Origin: Acetobacterium wieringae
GTDB taxonomy: Bacteria > Bacillota > Clostridia > Eubacteriales > Eubacteriaceae
Length of the DNA: 64,000 bases
Direction of reading: 5' to 3'
Assembly: GCF_001766835.1 (NCBI RefSeq)
Contig: NZ_LKEU01000027.1
Span: forward strand, 310,001 to 374,000
Part shown: positions 17,096 through 26,052 of the stretch, piece after piece
Numbering within the stretch: position 1 is the stretch's first letter
How the letters are laid out: each line of letters opens with the position of its first letter
Position numbers and translations under genes: made by a program
Notes under the pieces: model-generated
What the model was told of the DNA's origin: nothing
The model's input: only the letters and a program-made list of their open reading frames with translations
Database searches by the model: none

Positions 17096-18979
17096 ATGAA
17101 TATAACAGTATTGAATATTGCAGTTATCCTGATTATTCTTTTTTTATTTGGTCTGGGGCTGTATTTTATTCTTAAAAGAGGCAGAAAACGAAAAAAAGAA
17201 CGGGAGATACGTCGGTTTAATGAGCTGGTTCAGACCTTCATCGAGTCTGAGGAGATTCCGGTATCCCTAAAAGATGATCAATTAAACTATATTTTTATCA
17301 ACCTGGCCATGGAAGATTTTTATGGGATCAACTCCGAAGATATTATTGGTCAGGATGACTTCGAAATCCTGGAAGAAAAGATGGCGATCAAAGAGCGAGA
17401 AACCGATAAAAAGGTTTTAGCGACCAAAACCTTTGTGACCGATGAGATGTTATGGAAGGGTAAGATTTTTAAAACCACCAAATTTCCAGTGGATCTGCTA
17501 AACGGCAAGTTTGGGGTTGGGGCCTATATCCGCTCGGCGTCGGAGAAGAATCGGGAAAAATACCTAAAAACATTGATGTCAATCAGTGATGGGGTTATGA
17601 TTGTTGATCCCCTGGGTAAGATTGAGATGCTTAATAACACGGCGGAGGAAATGACCGGCTGGCCGGTCAGAGAAGCGCTGGGGAAACACTATTCTCTGGT
17701 TTTCGTCCTGGAGGACGAAAAACAGGCGGATCTCGTGCCGGATCATATTGCAGAAGCCTTTCGAGATAACGCCATGAAAGAATTCGACACCCATGTGCTG
17801 CTGGTTTCCCGGGATGGAAGAAAATATCACCTGGAAGACAGTGTTGCCCCCATCAGTGACGAAGAGGGCCATATTGACGGAGCCATTGTCATCTTTAGAG
17901 ATGTTACCGAAAAGAAAGAAAAAAGAGCGGCCATTGAGTATAACAGTTTTCATGATGCCCTCACTGGTTTATATAATCGACGCTTTTTTGAAGAAGAACT
18001 GATTCGCCTCAATACCGAAAGAAATCTGCCCCTGTCAGTTATTATTGGTGATGTGGACGGGTTAAAACTAACGAATGATATTTTTGGCCATGATGCTGGC
18101 GATGAATTGATCAAAAAGGTTTCGGAAATATTTAAAAAGGTCTGTCGGGCCGATGATATTATTGCCCGCTGGGGCGGAGACGAATTTGCCATTTTGCTGC
18201 CGCAAACCGAAAAAAAAGATGCCCAAAGGCTTTCGGATCGAATTAAAGATAATTTCAGCAAAGAAAAAATTAAGTCGATCCAGGGAAATGTGTCCCTGGG
18301 TGTTGCGACAAAATATGAGCCGGAAGAAAATATTGAAGTCATTATTGCCAGCGCTGAAGACAACATGTATATGAAAAAAACCATAAATCGGGGGAAAAAG
18401 AAGGAAGATACCTTTAATAATATTCTCGATAAGCTGTATGGTGAATTGCCAGCCGAAGCTGAGCATGCCCGGAGAACCAGTGAGATTTGCAAAAAAATTG
18501 CCCGCAAAATGAATTTGTCTGAAGCTGAGATTAACAAGGTGTCAAAGGCTGCGTATCTTCATGATATTGGAAAAGTGGCCTTGGATAAAGAGATCGCCAG
18601 AAAAAATGAATATGTGATTGATGACACCTATAAAGAGATGAAAATGCATCCGGTGGTTGGCTTTCGGATTCTTAATGCCTTTGATCATACCGTCGATTTG
18701 GCCAATATTGTTTTGGGACACCATGAACGTTGGGATGGAAGCGGTTATCCCCAGGGGCTCATGGGTCAAGAAATACCCAAGCTGGCCCGGATTATTGCAG
18801 TCGGAGAACGATTTGATGATATGACAGCGGAAACGGACTATCGACCAGCGATCAGCATTGATGATGCACTGGAGGAAATGAAACGGAATGTAGGGACCCA
18901 TTATGATCCGGATGTTGTTGCCGCTCTGGAACAAGTGATTCGTGACGAGCAAACCTATACAAGGAAAATAACCCGCTAA
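17096..18979 (+). CDS. PAS-PAS-GGDEF-HD-GYP cyclic-di-GMP enzyme, membrane anchored
   Basis: The protein has 627 residues. A membrane helix at residues 5-27 is followed by a basic KRGRKRKKER stop-transfer. PAS domains lie at about 37-140 and 155-285 (the second ends VIFRDVTEKKEKRA). The GGDEF domain at about 290-440 has an intact RWGGDEF and an I-site RxxD (RADD) five residues before it, so feedback-inhibited diguanylate cyclase activity is plausible. The HD-GYP domain at about 450-620 has HDIGKVALD and HHERWDGSGYP, the residues for c-di-GMP hydrolysis. Making and breaking functions therefore coexist. It sits alone between the kdp terminator and its own terminator. The ribosome binding site is GAAGAAGGA. 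Confidence 0.92.
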   Translation: MNITVLNIAVILIILFLFGLGLYFILKRGRKRKKEREIRRFNELVQTFIESEEIPVSLKDDQLNYIFINLAMEDFYGINSEDIIGQDDFEILEEKMAIKERETDKKVLATKTFVTDEMLWKGKIFKTTKFPVDLLNGKFGVGAYIRSASEKNREKYLKTLMSISDGVMIVDPLGKIEMLNNTAEEMTGWPVREALGKHYSLVFVLEDEKQADLVPDHIAEAFRDNAMKEFDTHVLLVSRDGRKYHLEDSVAPISDEEGHIDGAIVIFRDVTEKKEKRAAIEYNSFHDALTGLYNRRFFEEELIRLNTERNLPLSVIIGDVDGLKLTNDIFGHDAGDELIKKVSEIFKKVCRADDIIARWGGDEFAILLPQTEKKDAQRLSDRIKDNFSKEKIKSIQGNVSLGVATKYEPEENIEVIIASAEDNMYMKKTINRGKKKEDTFNNILDKLYGELPAEAEHARRTSEICKKIARKMNLSEAEINKVSKAAYLHDIGKVALDKEIARKNEYVIDDTYKEMKMHPVVGFRILNAFDHTVDLANIVLGHHERWDGSGYPQGLMGQEIPKLARIIAVGERFDDMTAETDYRPAISIDDALEEMKRNVGTHYDPDVVAALEQVIRDEQTYTRKITR

Positions 18980-18991
18980 GGGCATAAAGAG

Positions 18992-19021
18992 GCCTCAGTA
19001 ATGAATTATTACTGAGGCTTT
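18992..19021. terminator. Hairpin terminator between convergent signalling genes
   Basis: An 11-bp perfect stem (GCCTCAGTAAT / ATTACTGAGGC) with loop GAATT lies between the two convergent stops. The U-tract is weak in both directions (three T rightward). Confidence 0.65.
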
Positions 19022-20505
19022 AAATGTTGCTCGATAACTTTGCAGAAAATTTTTACCATGCCGGGATCAAATTGGGATCCGGCACAGGAGATAATCTCGT
19101 GGATGGCTGTTTCAGGGGAAAGGGCACTCCGGTAGGGGCGGTCATTGGTCATGGCGTCGTAGGAATCAACTATTGATAAAACCCGACATTCAATTGGAAT
19201 ATCTTCACCGGCGAGGCCCAGGGGGTAGCCGCTACCATCCCATTTCTCCTGATGTTTTAAAATCAGATGGGATATTTCTTTCAGTTCCGAGGACTCATTG
19301 GCAATCCGTTCGCCAATGGCGCAATGGGTTTTCATCACCTTCCACTCATCTGGGGTTAAAGCACCGGGCTTTTTTAAGATACTGTCGGGAATGCCGACTT
19401 TACCGATATCATGGAATTTGGTCAGCAACTGAATCCGATCCATGACATTTTGGGGTAACCGCAGCGCTTGTCCGATAAGGGTGGCCAGGGTATCCATGCG
19501 ACTGGTATGGCCTTCGGTGATATAATCTTTGGCTTCCAGGGCCTTCATCAGGGTTTTAACCAGATTGTTACGGGTGCTGGATTCTTTTAGCAGTTTGTTC
19601 TGATACATATTATTGTCGGCTTCCTGAAACAGAAAGTTGGTATTAACCAGACCGCAAGGGTGATAGGAATAACCGTAGGAAAGCGATATTTTAAAGGTTG
19701 CATCCGGCAGTTCATTTAAGCATTTTAAATGGGCATTCATTTTTTCCAGTGCGGATTCGATGGTATCCGACGGCTGATTTTTGACAATGACCCCGAATTC
19801 ATCACCACCAATTCGGGACACAATTCCCAATGGTTGAAAACTCCGGCCAATGACCTGACTGGCCGAGACAATCACCTGATCGCCCAGCAAATGTCCCAGT
19901 GTATCATTGACAAATTTGAGGCCGTCTATATCCAGCAATAAAATGGTTAAATTTTTGATGTCCCGGTTGTTGAGCTGTTCCAATTCAGCCTCAAAGAAGC
20001 GGCGGTTAGCGATATGGGTCAGGGTATCTTTATCCACCAGATCCCGGAGTTTCTTTTCCATGATGACCCGTTCGGTCATATCCCGGATCATAATCAGAAC
20101 TTCATCAAAGCTGGAAATCTGAACCCGGACTTCAAAATAATGAAGGGAATCTTTAAAGGTCATCGAAAAATAATAATCCGATAAAACCCGGGTTCGCATA
20201 ACCAGGTCAATCACCTGCTTTAAATCGGCCATCAGAATCGGATTGCGCATGATTTCCAGAAGGGCATACGATCCGGTATTCAACGAAGGATTAAGGGGTG
20301 TAATCTGTCCTTCGCCATTGCTGATCAGCAGAATATCGGGGATGGTGGCGATTAAAGCTCGGGTTCGGCTGTTGATTCGTTCCAGATCCAGCAGTTTTGT
20401 TTGGAGTTCAGAGTAGTAATTCTTTTTAAAAGAGTTTTCCCCCAGGCCGATTATCGTTTCCCGGGTGATCTCTTTTTTATTTTTGTGATTCCAAGACTCG
20501 TCCAT
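19009..20505 (-). CDS. PAS-GGDEF-HD-GYP cyclic-di-GMP enzyme
   Basis: The protein has 498 residues, no membrane helix, and is cytoplasmic. A PAS domain spans about 45-150 and ends EVLIMIRDMTERVIMEKKL. The GGDEF domain (about 155-315) has RIGGDEF but no RxxD I-site. The HD-GYP domain (about 325-490) has HDIGKVGIPDSILKKPG, and HQEKWDGSGYP in place of the more usual HHE, then SIVDSYDAMTNDRPYR. Its start overlaps the end of the iron alcohol dehydrogenase gene by 29 bases, so the two are translated from one message. A GAGGTGAG ribosome binding site lies within that upstream gene. The HQE variant occurs in other family members, so phosphodiesterase activity cannot be ruled out. Confidence 0.9.
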   Translation of the reverse strand: MDESWNHKNKKEITRETIIGLGENSFKKNYYSELQTKLLDLERINSRTRALIATIPDILLISNGEGQITPLNPSLNTGSYALLEIMRNPILMADLKQVIDLVMRTRVLSDYYFSMTFKDSLHYFEVRVQISSFDEVLIMIRDMTERVIMEKKLRDLVDKDTLTHIANRRFFEAELEQLNNRDIKNLTILLLDIDGLKFVNDTLGHLLGDQVIVSASQVIGRSFQPLGIVSRIGGDEFGVIVKNQPSDTIESALEKMNAHLKCLNELPDATFKISLSYGYSYHPCGLVNTNFLFQEADNNMYQNKLLKESSTRNNLVKTLMKALEAKDYITEGHTSRMDTLATLIGQALRLPQNVMDRIQLLTKFHDIGKVGIPDSILKKPGALTPDEWKVMKTHCAIGERIANESSELKEISHLILKHQEKWDGSGYPLGLAGEDIPIECRVLSIVDSYDAMTNDRPYRSALSPETAIHEIISCAGSQFDPGMVKIFCKVIEQHLKPQ

Positions 20506-21652
20506 AAATCATTCTCACCTCTTCTTTTGTCAAGACTCTGGGATTGGTCACCATGCAGGGATCATTGAGAGCGTTTTCTACCAGATAGTCAAGGGTGCTT
20601 TCTTTGAGATTCGGCACCATAATACTGGCAGGAATACTTAGGTTTTGCCGCATCGAAGCGATCCGGGTCGTGATCATTTCAAGCAGTAAATAATCACTGA
20701 CATTATCTACCAGCAGACCAAGTTGTCTGGCGATATCCCGATAGCGGTCAGGTACAGTTTCAAAATTAATGCGGATAATGTGCTCAAGCAGAATGCTGTT
20801 ACATTCGCCATGGGGTAAATCCAGAAGCCCGCCCATGGAATGGGACATGGCATGGACAGCACCGAGACTGGCATTGGAAAAGGCCAATCCGGCCTGGAGA
20901 GAACCCAGCATCAGCTGAAACATCGTTTCAATGCTTCGTGTAGGGGTAACGGATTGTTCGACGGCTTGATTAATCAGACCAATCGACTCCAGAGCATGAA
21001 CGTCAGTCAGGGCTGAATGGGTATTGGATACATAGGCTTCGATGGCATGGGTCAAGGCATCCATGGCAGTACAGGCAGTTAAATAGGGATCCATGGACAT
21101 CAACGGAACCGGATCGATCAGGGCCAGATCGGGAACCACCTTTTTACTGATGATCGCCCGTTTAATATTGGCAGCAGTATCCTTGATAATGGCAAACTGA
21201 GAAACATCGGCTGAGGATCCGGCAGTGGTGGGAATACAGATCAGCGGTGGTCCGGGCATCTGAACTTCATCGACCCCTTCATAATCCAGGACATTGCCGC
21301 CGTTGGTAGCCACAATACTGATGCACTTTGCGCAATCGATGGCACTGCCGCCGCCAATGGCAATGATCAGGTCGCAACCCAGCGATAAAAAAAGCTTTGC
21401 TCCGATCATCGCTTCGATATCCTTAGGATTAGGGGTGGTTTCATCGAAAACACACAGTTTTTCAACATGGGGGCGGATCTGATCGATGGTTTCGTGATAC
21501 CAGTCAAAGTCATGAATATTTTTATCGGTTACAATCAGCGGTTTTTTGGCATTAAAATGAGATATGTAACGACCAATCAACAAACGGGCATCGACACCGA
21601 TGATTATTTCCGGGATCACAAATTTTCTTAGTTCCAGTAGGGTTTCAGCCAT
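20477..21652 (-). CDS. Iron-containing alcohol dehydrogenase
   Basis: This 391-residue cytoplasmic group III alcohol dehydrogenase interconverts alcohols and aldehydes with NAD(P)H. The cofactor loop is IAIGGGSAIDCAK at about residues 95-107, followed by PTTAGSSADVS. The metal ligands are the Asp and His in MDALTHAIEAY, the His in GAVHAMSHSMGG and the His in LPHGECN; all four are present. Length is typical. The substrate cannot be read from sequence. It has a good promoter and forms a two-gene overlapping unit with the GGDEF/HD-GYP protein, an unusual partner for a fermentative dehydrogenase. The start ATG at 21652 follows GAGAGGTTATTGTT. Confidence 0.9.
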   Translation of the reverse strand: MAETLLELRKFVIPEIIIGVDARLLIGRYISHFNAKKPLIVTDKNIHDFDWYHETIDQIRPHVEKLCVFDETTPNPKDIEAMIGAKLFLSLGCDLIIAIGGGSAIDCAKCISIVATNGGNVLDYEGVDEVQMPGPPLICIPTTAGSSADVSQFAIIKDTAANIKRAIISKKVVPDLALIDPVPLMSMDPYLTACTAMDALTHAIEAYVSNTHSALTDVHALESIGLINQAVEQSVTPTRSIETMFQLMLGSLQAGLAFSNASLGAVHAMSHSMGGLLDLPHGECNSILLEHIIRINFETVPDRYRDIARQLGLLVDNVSDYLLLEMITTRIASMRQNLSIPASIMVPNLKESTLDYLVENALNDPCMVTNPRVLTKEEVRMIYGRVLESQK

Positions 21653-21692
21653 AACAATAACCTCTCATTCTCGTCTGAAAATCTGTTACTTA

Positions 21693-21721
21693 AGTATAAC
21701 AGTTGGAATTCTTTCTGTAAA
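21693..21721 (-). promoter_or_regulatory. Promoter of the alcohol dehydrogenase unit
   Basis: Read on the minus strand, TTTACA (21716-21721) and TATACT (21693-21698) are separated by 17 bases and lie about 40 bases upstream of the start codon. Confidence 0.8.
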
Positions 21722-21877
21722 CATTTCGCTGATGTAAAATATCATTATCAAAGAAAGGTTTATCTATTATAGGTACCCGCATCCGATAAAAATTAACGTA
21801 AATTTAACCGGATGATAACATTAATGACCAACTCCCATGGTTATAATTTGTGACATCAACAATGGGGAGGAATGTGT

Positions 21878-23635
21878 TTGGATATCAATCAGAATAAAGA
21901 AGAAGAGCGGTTGAGAGGAGAGCTCTTGGAAATACTCTATCAGAAGAAAATCAGCACCGTTTTTCAGCCCATTGTGTCATTACAAGACGGAACCGTCCAT
22001 GGTTACGAGGCGCTGAGTCGGGGGCCGGTTGCTTCGTTGCTTCATAATCCGGATATGCTGTTTAAATGTGCCCAAAAATTTAATAAGCTCTGGGAGTTGG
22101 AATTTTTGTGTCGTTCAAAGGCCTTTGAGGCGGCGTTTAAAATCGAGAGCGAATTTAAGCTTTTTTTAAATGTAAATCCGAATATTATGCAGGATGTCCA
22201 ATTCAGGAAAGGCTTCACCCGGGAGTATCTGGAAAAATTTGACATTGATCCCAAGCGCATTATTTTTGAGATTACCGAGAGCGAGGCCATCAATCATCTG
22301 GCGGACTTTATTAAAACCATTGACAATTATAAAGAACAGGATTATCGGATTGCCATCGATGATGCCGGGGCCGGATACTCGGGACTGAATCTAATCTCAG
22401 ATATTCATCCCAACTATATTAAGCTGGACATGAAACTGATCCGGGATATTGATAAGGACATGACAAAACAATCCCTGGTACGGTGTCTGAACGAATTTTC
22501 AGAATATACCGAAACGGCACTGATTGCCGAGGGGATCGAGACGAAGGAAGAACTGCTGACACTCATCGAAATTGGGGTTTCGTATGGACAAGGTTATTTT
22601 ATTCAAAAGCCCAATGGAATTCTAAATTCAATCTCAAAGGATGTGCTTGAAATTGTTATGAAAGAGAATGCCAGGAAAAGAAAGTTGTTGGATAATCGGG
22701 TTCTTGATGATCGGATTGAGAGCATCTGTAAGCAGGAGAAAACCATATCGCCGGATATCCTCGTTTCACAGGTTCATGAAATGTTTAAAGAAAATGAAAC
22801 CCGCTCCGGCTTTTGTGTGGTTGAAGATCAGCTTCCGATCGGGGTGATTACCCGAAACGCCCTTTATAAACGGATTAGCGGTCAATACGGCTACATTCTT
22901 TATGCCAATAAACCGGTTCGCAATATCATGGATACCGATTTTATGGACGTGGATTGCCTGGCCACCATTGATGTTGTCGGGAAAAATGCGATGCAGCGGG
23001 ATTTTGATAAAATTTATGATTTTATTGTGGTAACCCGGGATAATCAGTTTCAGGGCATTGTGACGGTTAAAGACCTGATGGAAAAACTGATCGAAATTGA
23101 GTTTGTCTATGCGAAACACCTGAATCCGCTGACTGAACTTCCGGGAAACCTGATGATTGAACAACAGCTGGAAAAGGCCCTTAAATCCAAGGACAAAAAA
23201 ACGATTCTATATTTTGATCTGGATAATTTTAAGGCCTATAACGATCTGTATGGCTTTGAAAATGGCGATCGGGTATTGAAGGAGTTTGCCGAGATCTTAA
23301 AAACCCGGATTCCAAGCGAGTATTTTATTGGTCATATTGGTGGGGATGACTTTATTGCCATTGTCCCCAAAAAGAAAACCGAGCAGCTGTGTATCAGTAT
23401 CATGCATGCCTTTAACGAGGCCGTGATTAAATATTACAGTAAGGAAGACATTGACAAAGGCTATATCACCTCCAAAGATCGCAAGGATGTGGAGGAGAAT
23501 TTCCCCTTTTTGTCAGTTTCAATTGCCGGTGTGGCCAGCGATCACAGCAAAACGATTTTTGAACTGGCCGAAACAGCCGCAAAAATTAAAAAGAAATGCA
23601 AGAAAAAACCGGGTAGTAATTACCTGTTGAGTTAA
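21878..23635 (+). CDS. EAL-CBS-GGDEF cyclic-di-GMP phosphodiesterase/cyclase
   Basis: The protein has about 585 residues. The N-terminal EAL domain (about 10-250) has YEALSRGP, the metal-site Asn in LNVNPNI, Glu in FEITESEA, IDDAGAGYSGL, Lys in YIKLD, the loop AEGIET and GQGYFIQKP. All catalytic positions are intact, so c-di-GMP hydrolysis is likely. A CBS-pair-like segment (about 285-405) follows, then a GGDEF domain whose signature reads GGDDF without an I-site; it may be a regulatory GTP-binding module. ATG at 21872 is only one base from GGGGAGG, while TTG at 21878 has 7-base spacing, so I prefer TTG. It is divergent from the alcohol dehydrogenase unit and ends at its own terminator. Confidence 0.9.
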   Translation: MDINQNKEEERLRGELLEILYQKKISTVFQPIVSLQDGTVHGYEALSRGPVASLLHNPDMLFKCAQKFNKLWELEFLCRSKAFEAAFKIESEFKLFLNVNPNIMQDVQFRKGFTREYLEKFDIDPKRIIFEITESEAINHLADFIKTIDNYKEQDYRIAIDDAGAGYSGLNLISDIHPNYIKLDMKLIRDIDKDMTKQSLVRCLNEFSEYTETALIAEGIETKEELLTLIEIGVSYGQGYFIQKPNGILNSISKDVLEIVMKENARKRKLLDNRVLDDRIESICKQEKTISPDILVSQVHEMFKENETRSGFCVVEDQLPIGVITRNALYKRISGQYGYILYANKPVRNIMDTDFMDVDCLATIDVVGKNAMQRDFDKIYDFIVVTRDNQFQGIVTVKDLMEKLIEIEFVYAKHLNPLTELPGNLMIEQQLEKALKSKDKKTILYFDLDNFKAYNDLYGFENGDRVLKEFAEILKTRIPSEYFIGHIGGDDFIAIVPKKKTEQLCISIMHAFNEAVIKYYSKEDIDKGYITSKDRKDVEENFPFLSVSIAGVASDHSKTIFELAETAAKIKKKCKKKPGSNYLLS

Positions 23636-23651
23636 ACCGGGCAGTCCAAAA

Positions 23652-23681
23652 ACAGATGCGCAGAGCGTGTCTGTTTTTTTT
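23652..23681 (+). terminator. Intrinsic terminator after the EAL-GGDEF gene
   Basis: ACAGATGCGC pairs with GCGTGTCTGT (two G-U pairs) around loop AGA, followed by eight T. Confidence 0.9.
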
Positions 23682-23766
23682 CGGCAACAGGACTGAGAGC
23701 TTTGATGATTGAAGCTTTTGGCAAATGGGTAAATAGGGTTTGAGATAAAGAAACGAGGTGACCAAA

Positions 23767-24744
23767 ATGGAAAAGGAATTAAGACCCCAGGTTGTGGTCA
23801 GTAAATGCATGGGCTTTGATGCCTGCCGATATAATGGACAAACACTGCCGGATAAGTTTGTCGAAAAACTAAAAGACTATGTGGACTATCATCCGGTTTG
23901 CGCCGAGGTGGAAATTGGCCTGGGGGTGCCCCGCAACCCGGTTCGCCTGGTGATGGAAAACGAGCAGCTTGTTTTGTATCAACCGGCCTCGGATACCGAA
24001 TATACCGGAGAAATGATTGCCTTTAGTGATGCTTTTTTTGACAGCCTGAAGGCCGTGGACGGTTTCATTTTAAAAGGGCGTTCACCATCCTGCGGTACCA
24101 AAGACGTCAAAGTTTATCTGGGTAAAGCTAAGACCACGGGTTCGATTAAAGGTCAGGGCATTTTTGCGGGTCAGGTATTTAAACGCTATCCTTATCTGGC
24201 CATCGAAGAAGAGGGCCGGTTAACTAATTTTAGAATTAGAGAGCATTTTCTGGCTAAACTCTATACGCTGTGCCGTTATCGCCAGGTGGAAAAAGCCAAA
24301 ACAATGGCGGCGCTGGTTAAATTTCAGGCCCAAAACAAATATTTGCTGATGGCTTATAGTCAGAAAGAGCAGAAAGAATTGGGCCGAATTGTTGCCAATC
24401 ATGATAAGCTACCACTCGAACAGGTCTTTAGTAGCTATAAAGCCCATCTTGGCATTGCTTTTTTGAGAATTCCCCGGTATAGTAATTATATTAATGTGAT
24501 GCTGCATATTTTTGGTTATTTTTCAGAACAGCTTTCCAGCGGTGAAAAAAACTTTATACTGGATAGTTTTGAAAAATATAAAAGTGGGAAAATCCCCCTC
24601 AGTGTACCGATCAATGTTCTTAAGTCTTATGTCATTAAATATAACGATCCCTATCTTCTGGATCAGACCATCTGGGCCCCGTTTCCGGAAGAACTGATGG
24701 ATATCAGTGATTCGGGAAAGATGGCAGAACTAATCAGTAAATAA
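23767..24744 (+). CDS. DUF523 (TudS-like) + DUF1722 (YbgA-like) two-domain protein
   Basis: The protein has 325 residues. The N-terminal DUF523 domain (about 8-150) carries cysteines in SKCMGFDACRYNG (Cys14, Cys20), HPVC (Cys45) and GRSPSCG (Cys109). In TudS thiouracil desulfurases this family binds a [4Fe-4S] cluster that removes sulfur from 2-thiouracil. The C-terminal DUF1722 domain (about 170-315) has NYINVMLHIFGYF, EKNFILDSFEKYKSG and KYNDPYLLDQ. This domain pairing is common in bacteria; YbgA alone sits beside photolyase in E. coli. GTG at 23758 is part of the ribosome binding site GAGGTG, so ATG 23767 is the start. The UvsE protein at 28792 has a related C-terminus. Confidence 0.85.
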   Translation: MEKELRPQVVVSKCMGFDACRYNGQTLPDKFVEKLKDYVDYHPVCAEVEIGLGVPRNPVRLVMENEQLVLYQPASDTEYTGEMIAFSDAFFDSLKAVDGFILKGRSPSCGTKDVKVYLGKAKTTGSIKGQGIFAGQVFKRYPYLAIEEEGRLTNFRIREHFLAKLYTLCRYRQVEKAKTMAALVKFQAQNKYLLMAYSQKEQKELGRIVANHDKLPLEQVFSSYKAHLGIAFLRIPRYSNYINVMLHIFGYFSEQLSSGEKNFILDSFEKYKSGKIPLSVPINVLKSYVIKYNDPYLLDQTIWAPFPEELMDISDSGKMAELISK

Positions 24745-24832
24745 GCAAAGACTGGGGAGTATAAAAAATTTGAATTTTTAAGCCGAACTGTTCTCTGACT
24801 GGATTCTATGGTATGATTTATATGAGGTAGTA

Positions 24833-25132
24833 ATGAACATTTATGAAATGCCCGAATTGCCCATCAAAGATGAACTGATCTCGGTGCTGGAGCACAATCA
24901 GACGATCCGGATCGAACGGATTATCAGTACGGGGCAGCAATCAAACTGGTATGATCAGCAGGAGCACGAATATGTGGTTTTGCTGGAAGGAAGGGCTCAG
25001 TTAGTCTTTGAAGATGACCGGAAGGTCACGTTGGTAAAAGGGGATACTCTTTTGATTCTGCCGCATCAGAAACATCGGGTCGCTTATACCTCGACAGATC
25101 CGCCCTGTATCTGGCTGTGTGTATTTTATTAA
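24833..25132 (+). CDS. Small single-domain cupin protein
   Basis: The protein has 99 residues, one cupin barrel. Motif 1 is spread over QQEHEYVVLLEGRAQLVFED (His and Glu in EHEY), and motif 2 over GDTLLILPHQKHRV, where His in PHQKH would complete a metal site. Cupins of this size are metal-binding folds with diverse roles and the substrate cannot be inferred. ATG at 24833 follows GAGGTA at 8-base spacing. It stands between the DUF523/DUF1722 gene and the CDGSH gene on the same strand, with 75-90 base gaps and no terminators, so a loose operon is possible. Confidence 0.82.
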   Translation: MNIYEMPELPIKDELISVLEHNQTIRIERIISTGQQSNWYDQQEHEYVVLLEGRAQLVFEDDRKVTLVKGDTLLILPHQKHRVAYTSTDPPCIWLCVFY

Positions 25133-25208
25133 GAGGGTCGTTCATTACCCAATGGGCACAAATCGTAAAGATTAGATTCAATACCAAAGGATAAGCACGG
25201 AGATAAGA

Positions 25209-25895
25209 ATGAAAAATGAAATGACAGGCAAAATAAAGATCTTAAAAGACGGGCCCTATGTGGTTACCGGGAATATTAAACTTTCTGAGAAAATAATTAC
25301 GTCCCAGGGAAAAGGCTATGTTTATCGGGAGGGGCGGGAGTTGCCGCAGGCGAAGACCTATACCCTGTGCCGTTGCGGAAAGTCAAAGAATCCGCCTTTT
25401 TGTGATGGCGCCCATTCAAAATGTGATTTTCATGGTGATGAAACCGCATCAAAAGCCGATTTTGTCGATCGGGCCGAAGTGCTCATTGGGGCTGATCTGG
25501 ATATGCGAGATGACCACCGCTGTGCATTTGCCAGATTCTGTCACCGCAATGATGGTACCGCATGGGAGCTGATCAGGCAGTCCGATAATCCCACCCTCAA
25601 AAATGAAGCCATTAAAGCCGCCAGCGAGTGTCCGGCCGGGCGGTTAGTGGCAGTAGAAAAAAGTGGCGCATTCATTGAACCGGAATATGAACCCGAAATT
25701 GTGATTCTTCAGGATCCGGAGCGGGGGGCCAGTTGTGGTATTTTTGTTAAGGGGGGGATTCCCCTTCAATCGGCAGATGGCAGCCTATATGAAAAGCGCA
25801 ATCGCCTGGTATTGTGTCGCTGTGGCGAATCGGTCAATAAGCCCTTTTGTGATGCGACCCACATTCATATAAAATATCTGGATGACCAGGTGTAA
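25209..25895 (+). CDS. Double CDGSH iron-sulfur protein with an intervening Fer4-like domain
   Basis: The protein has 228 residues and no membrane helix. A first CDGSH-type cluster site is CRCGKSKNPPFCDGAH at about residues 56-71, and a second is CRCGESVNKPFCDATH at about 202-217. Each has three Cys and one His for a pH-sensitive [2Fe-2S] cluster. Between them (about 85-160) CAFARFCHRNDGTAW and CPAGRL resemble the divergent Fer4_19 single-cluster domain found fused to CDGSH proteins. Function is probably redox or sulfur trafficking, but no partner is evident. The ribosome binding site is ACGGAGATAAG. An unusual perfect 19-bp inverted repeat follows the gene. Confidence 0.88.
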   Translation: MKNEMTGKIKILKDGPYVVTGNIKLSEKIITSQGKGYVYREGRELPQAKTYTLCRCGKSKNPPFCDGAHSKCDFHGDETASKADFVDRAEVLIGADLDMRDDHRCAFARFCHRNDGTAWELIRQSDNPTLKNEAIKAASECPAGRLVAVEKSGAFIEPEYEPEIVILQDPERGASCGIFVKGGIPLQSADGSLYEKRNRLVLCRCGESVNKPFCDATHIHIKYLDDQV

Positions 25896-25920
25896 AACTT
25901 GGTATATTTTTATGTAAAAA

Positions 25921-25963
25921 ATAATACCAGACAAAGGTTCGTTTAACCTTTGTCTGGTATTAT
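25921..25963. repeat. Perfect 19-bp inverted repeat after the CDGSH gene
   Basis: Arms 25921-25939 and 25945-25963 are exact reverse complements around loop CGTTT. Rightward there is no U-tract (TATACAGG follows). Leftward the minus strand would have a T6 tract, though no minus-strand gene lies to its right. It may be a weak terminator, an mRNA-stabilising hairpin or a relic. Confidence 0.8.
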
Positions 25964-26052
25964 ACAGGTTCAGTCAAGATTGATAATGCTGCTTTTTATC
26001 AGCTGATTGGTAACAGCAGAATTTTCGGACGCGTTCTGGAATGAGGAAGTGG

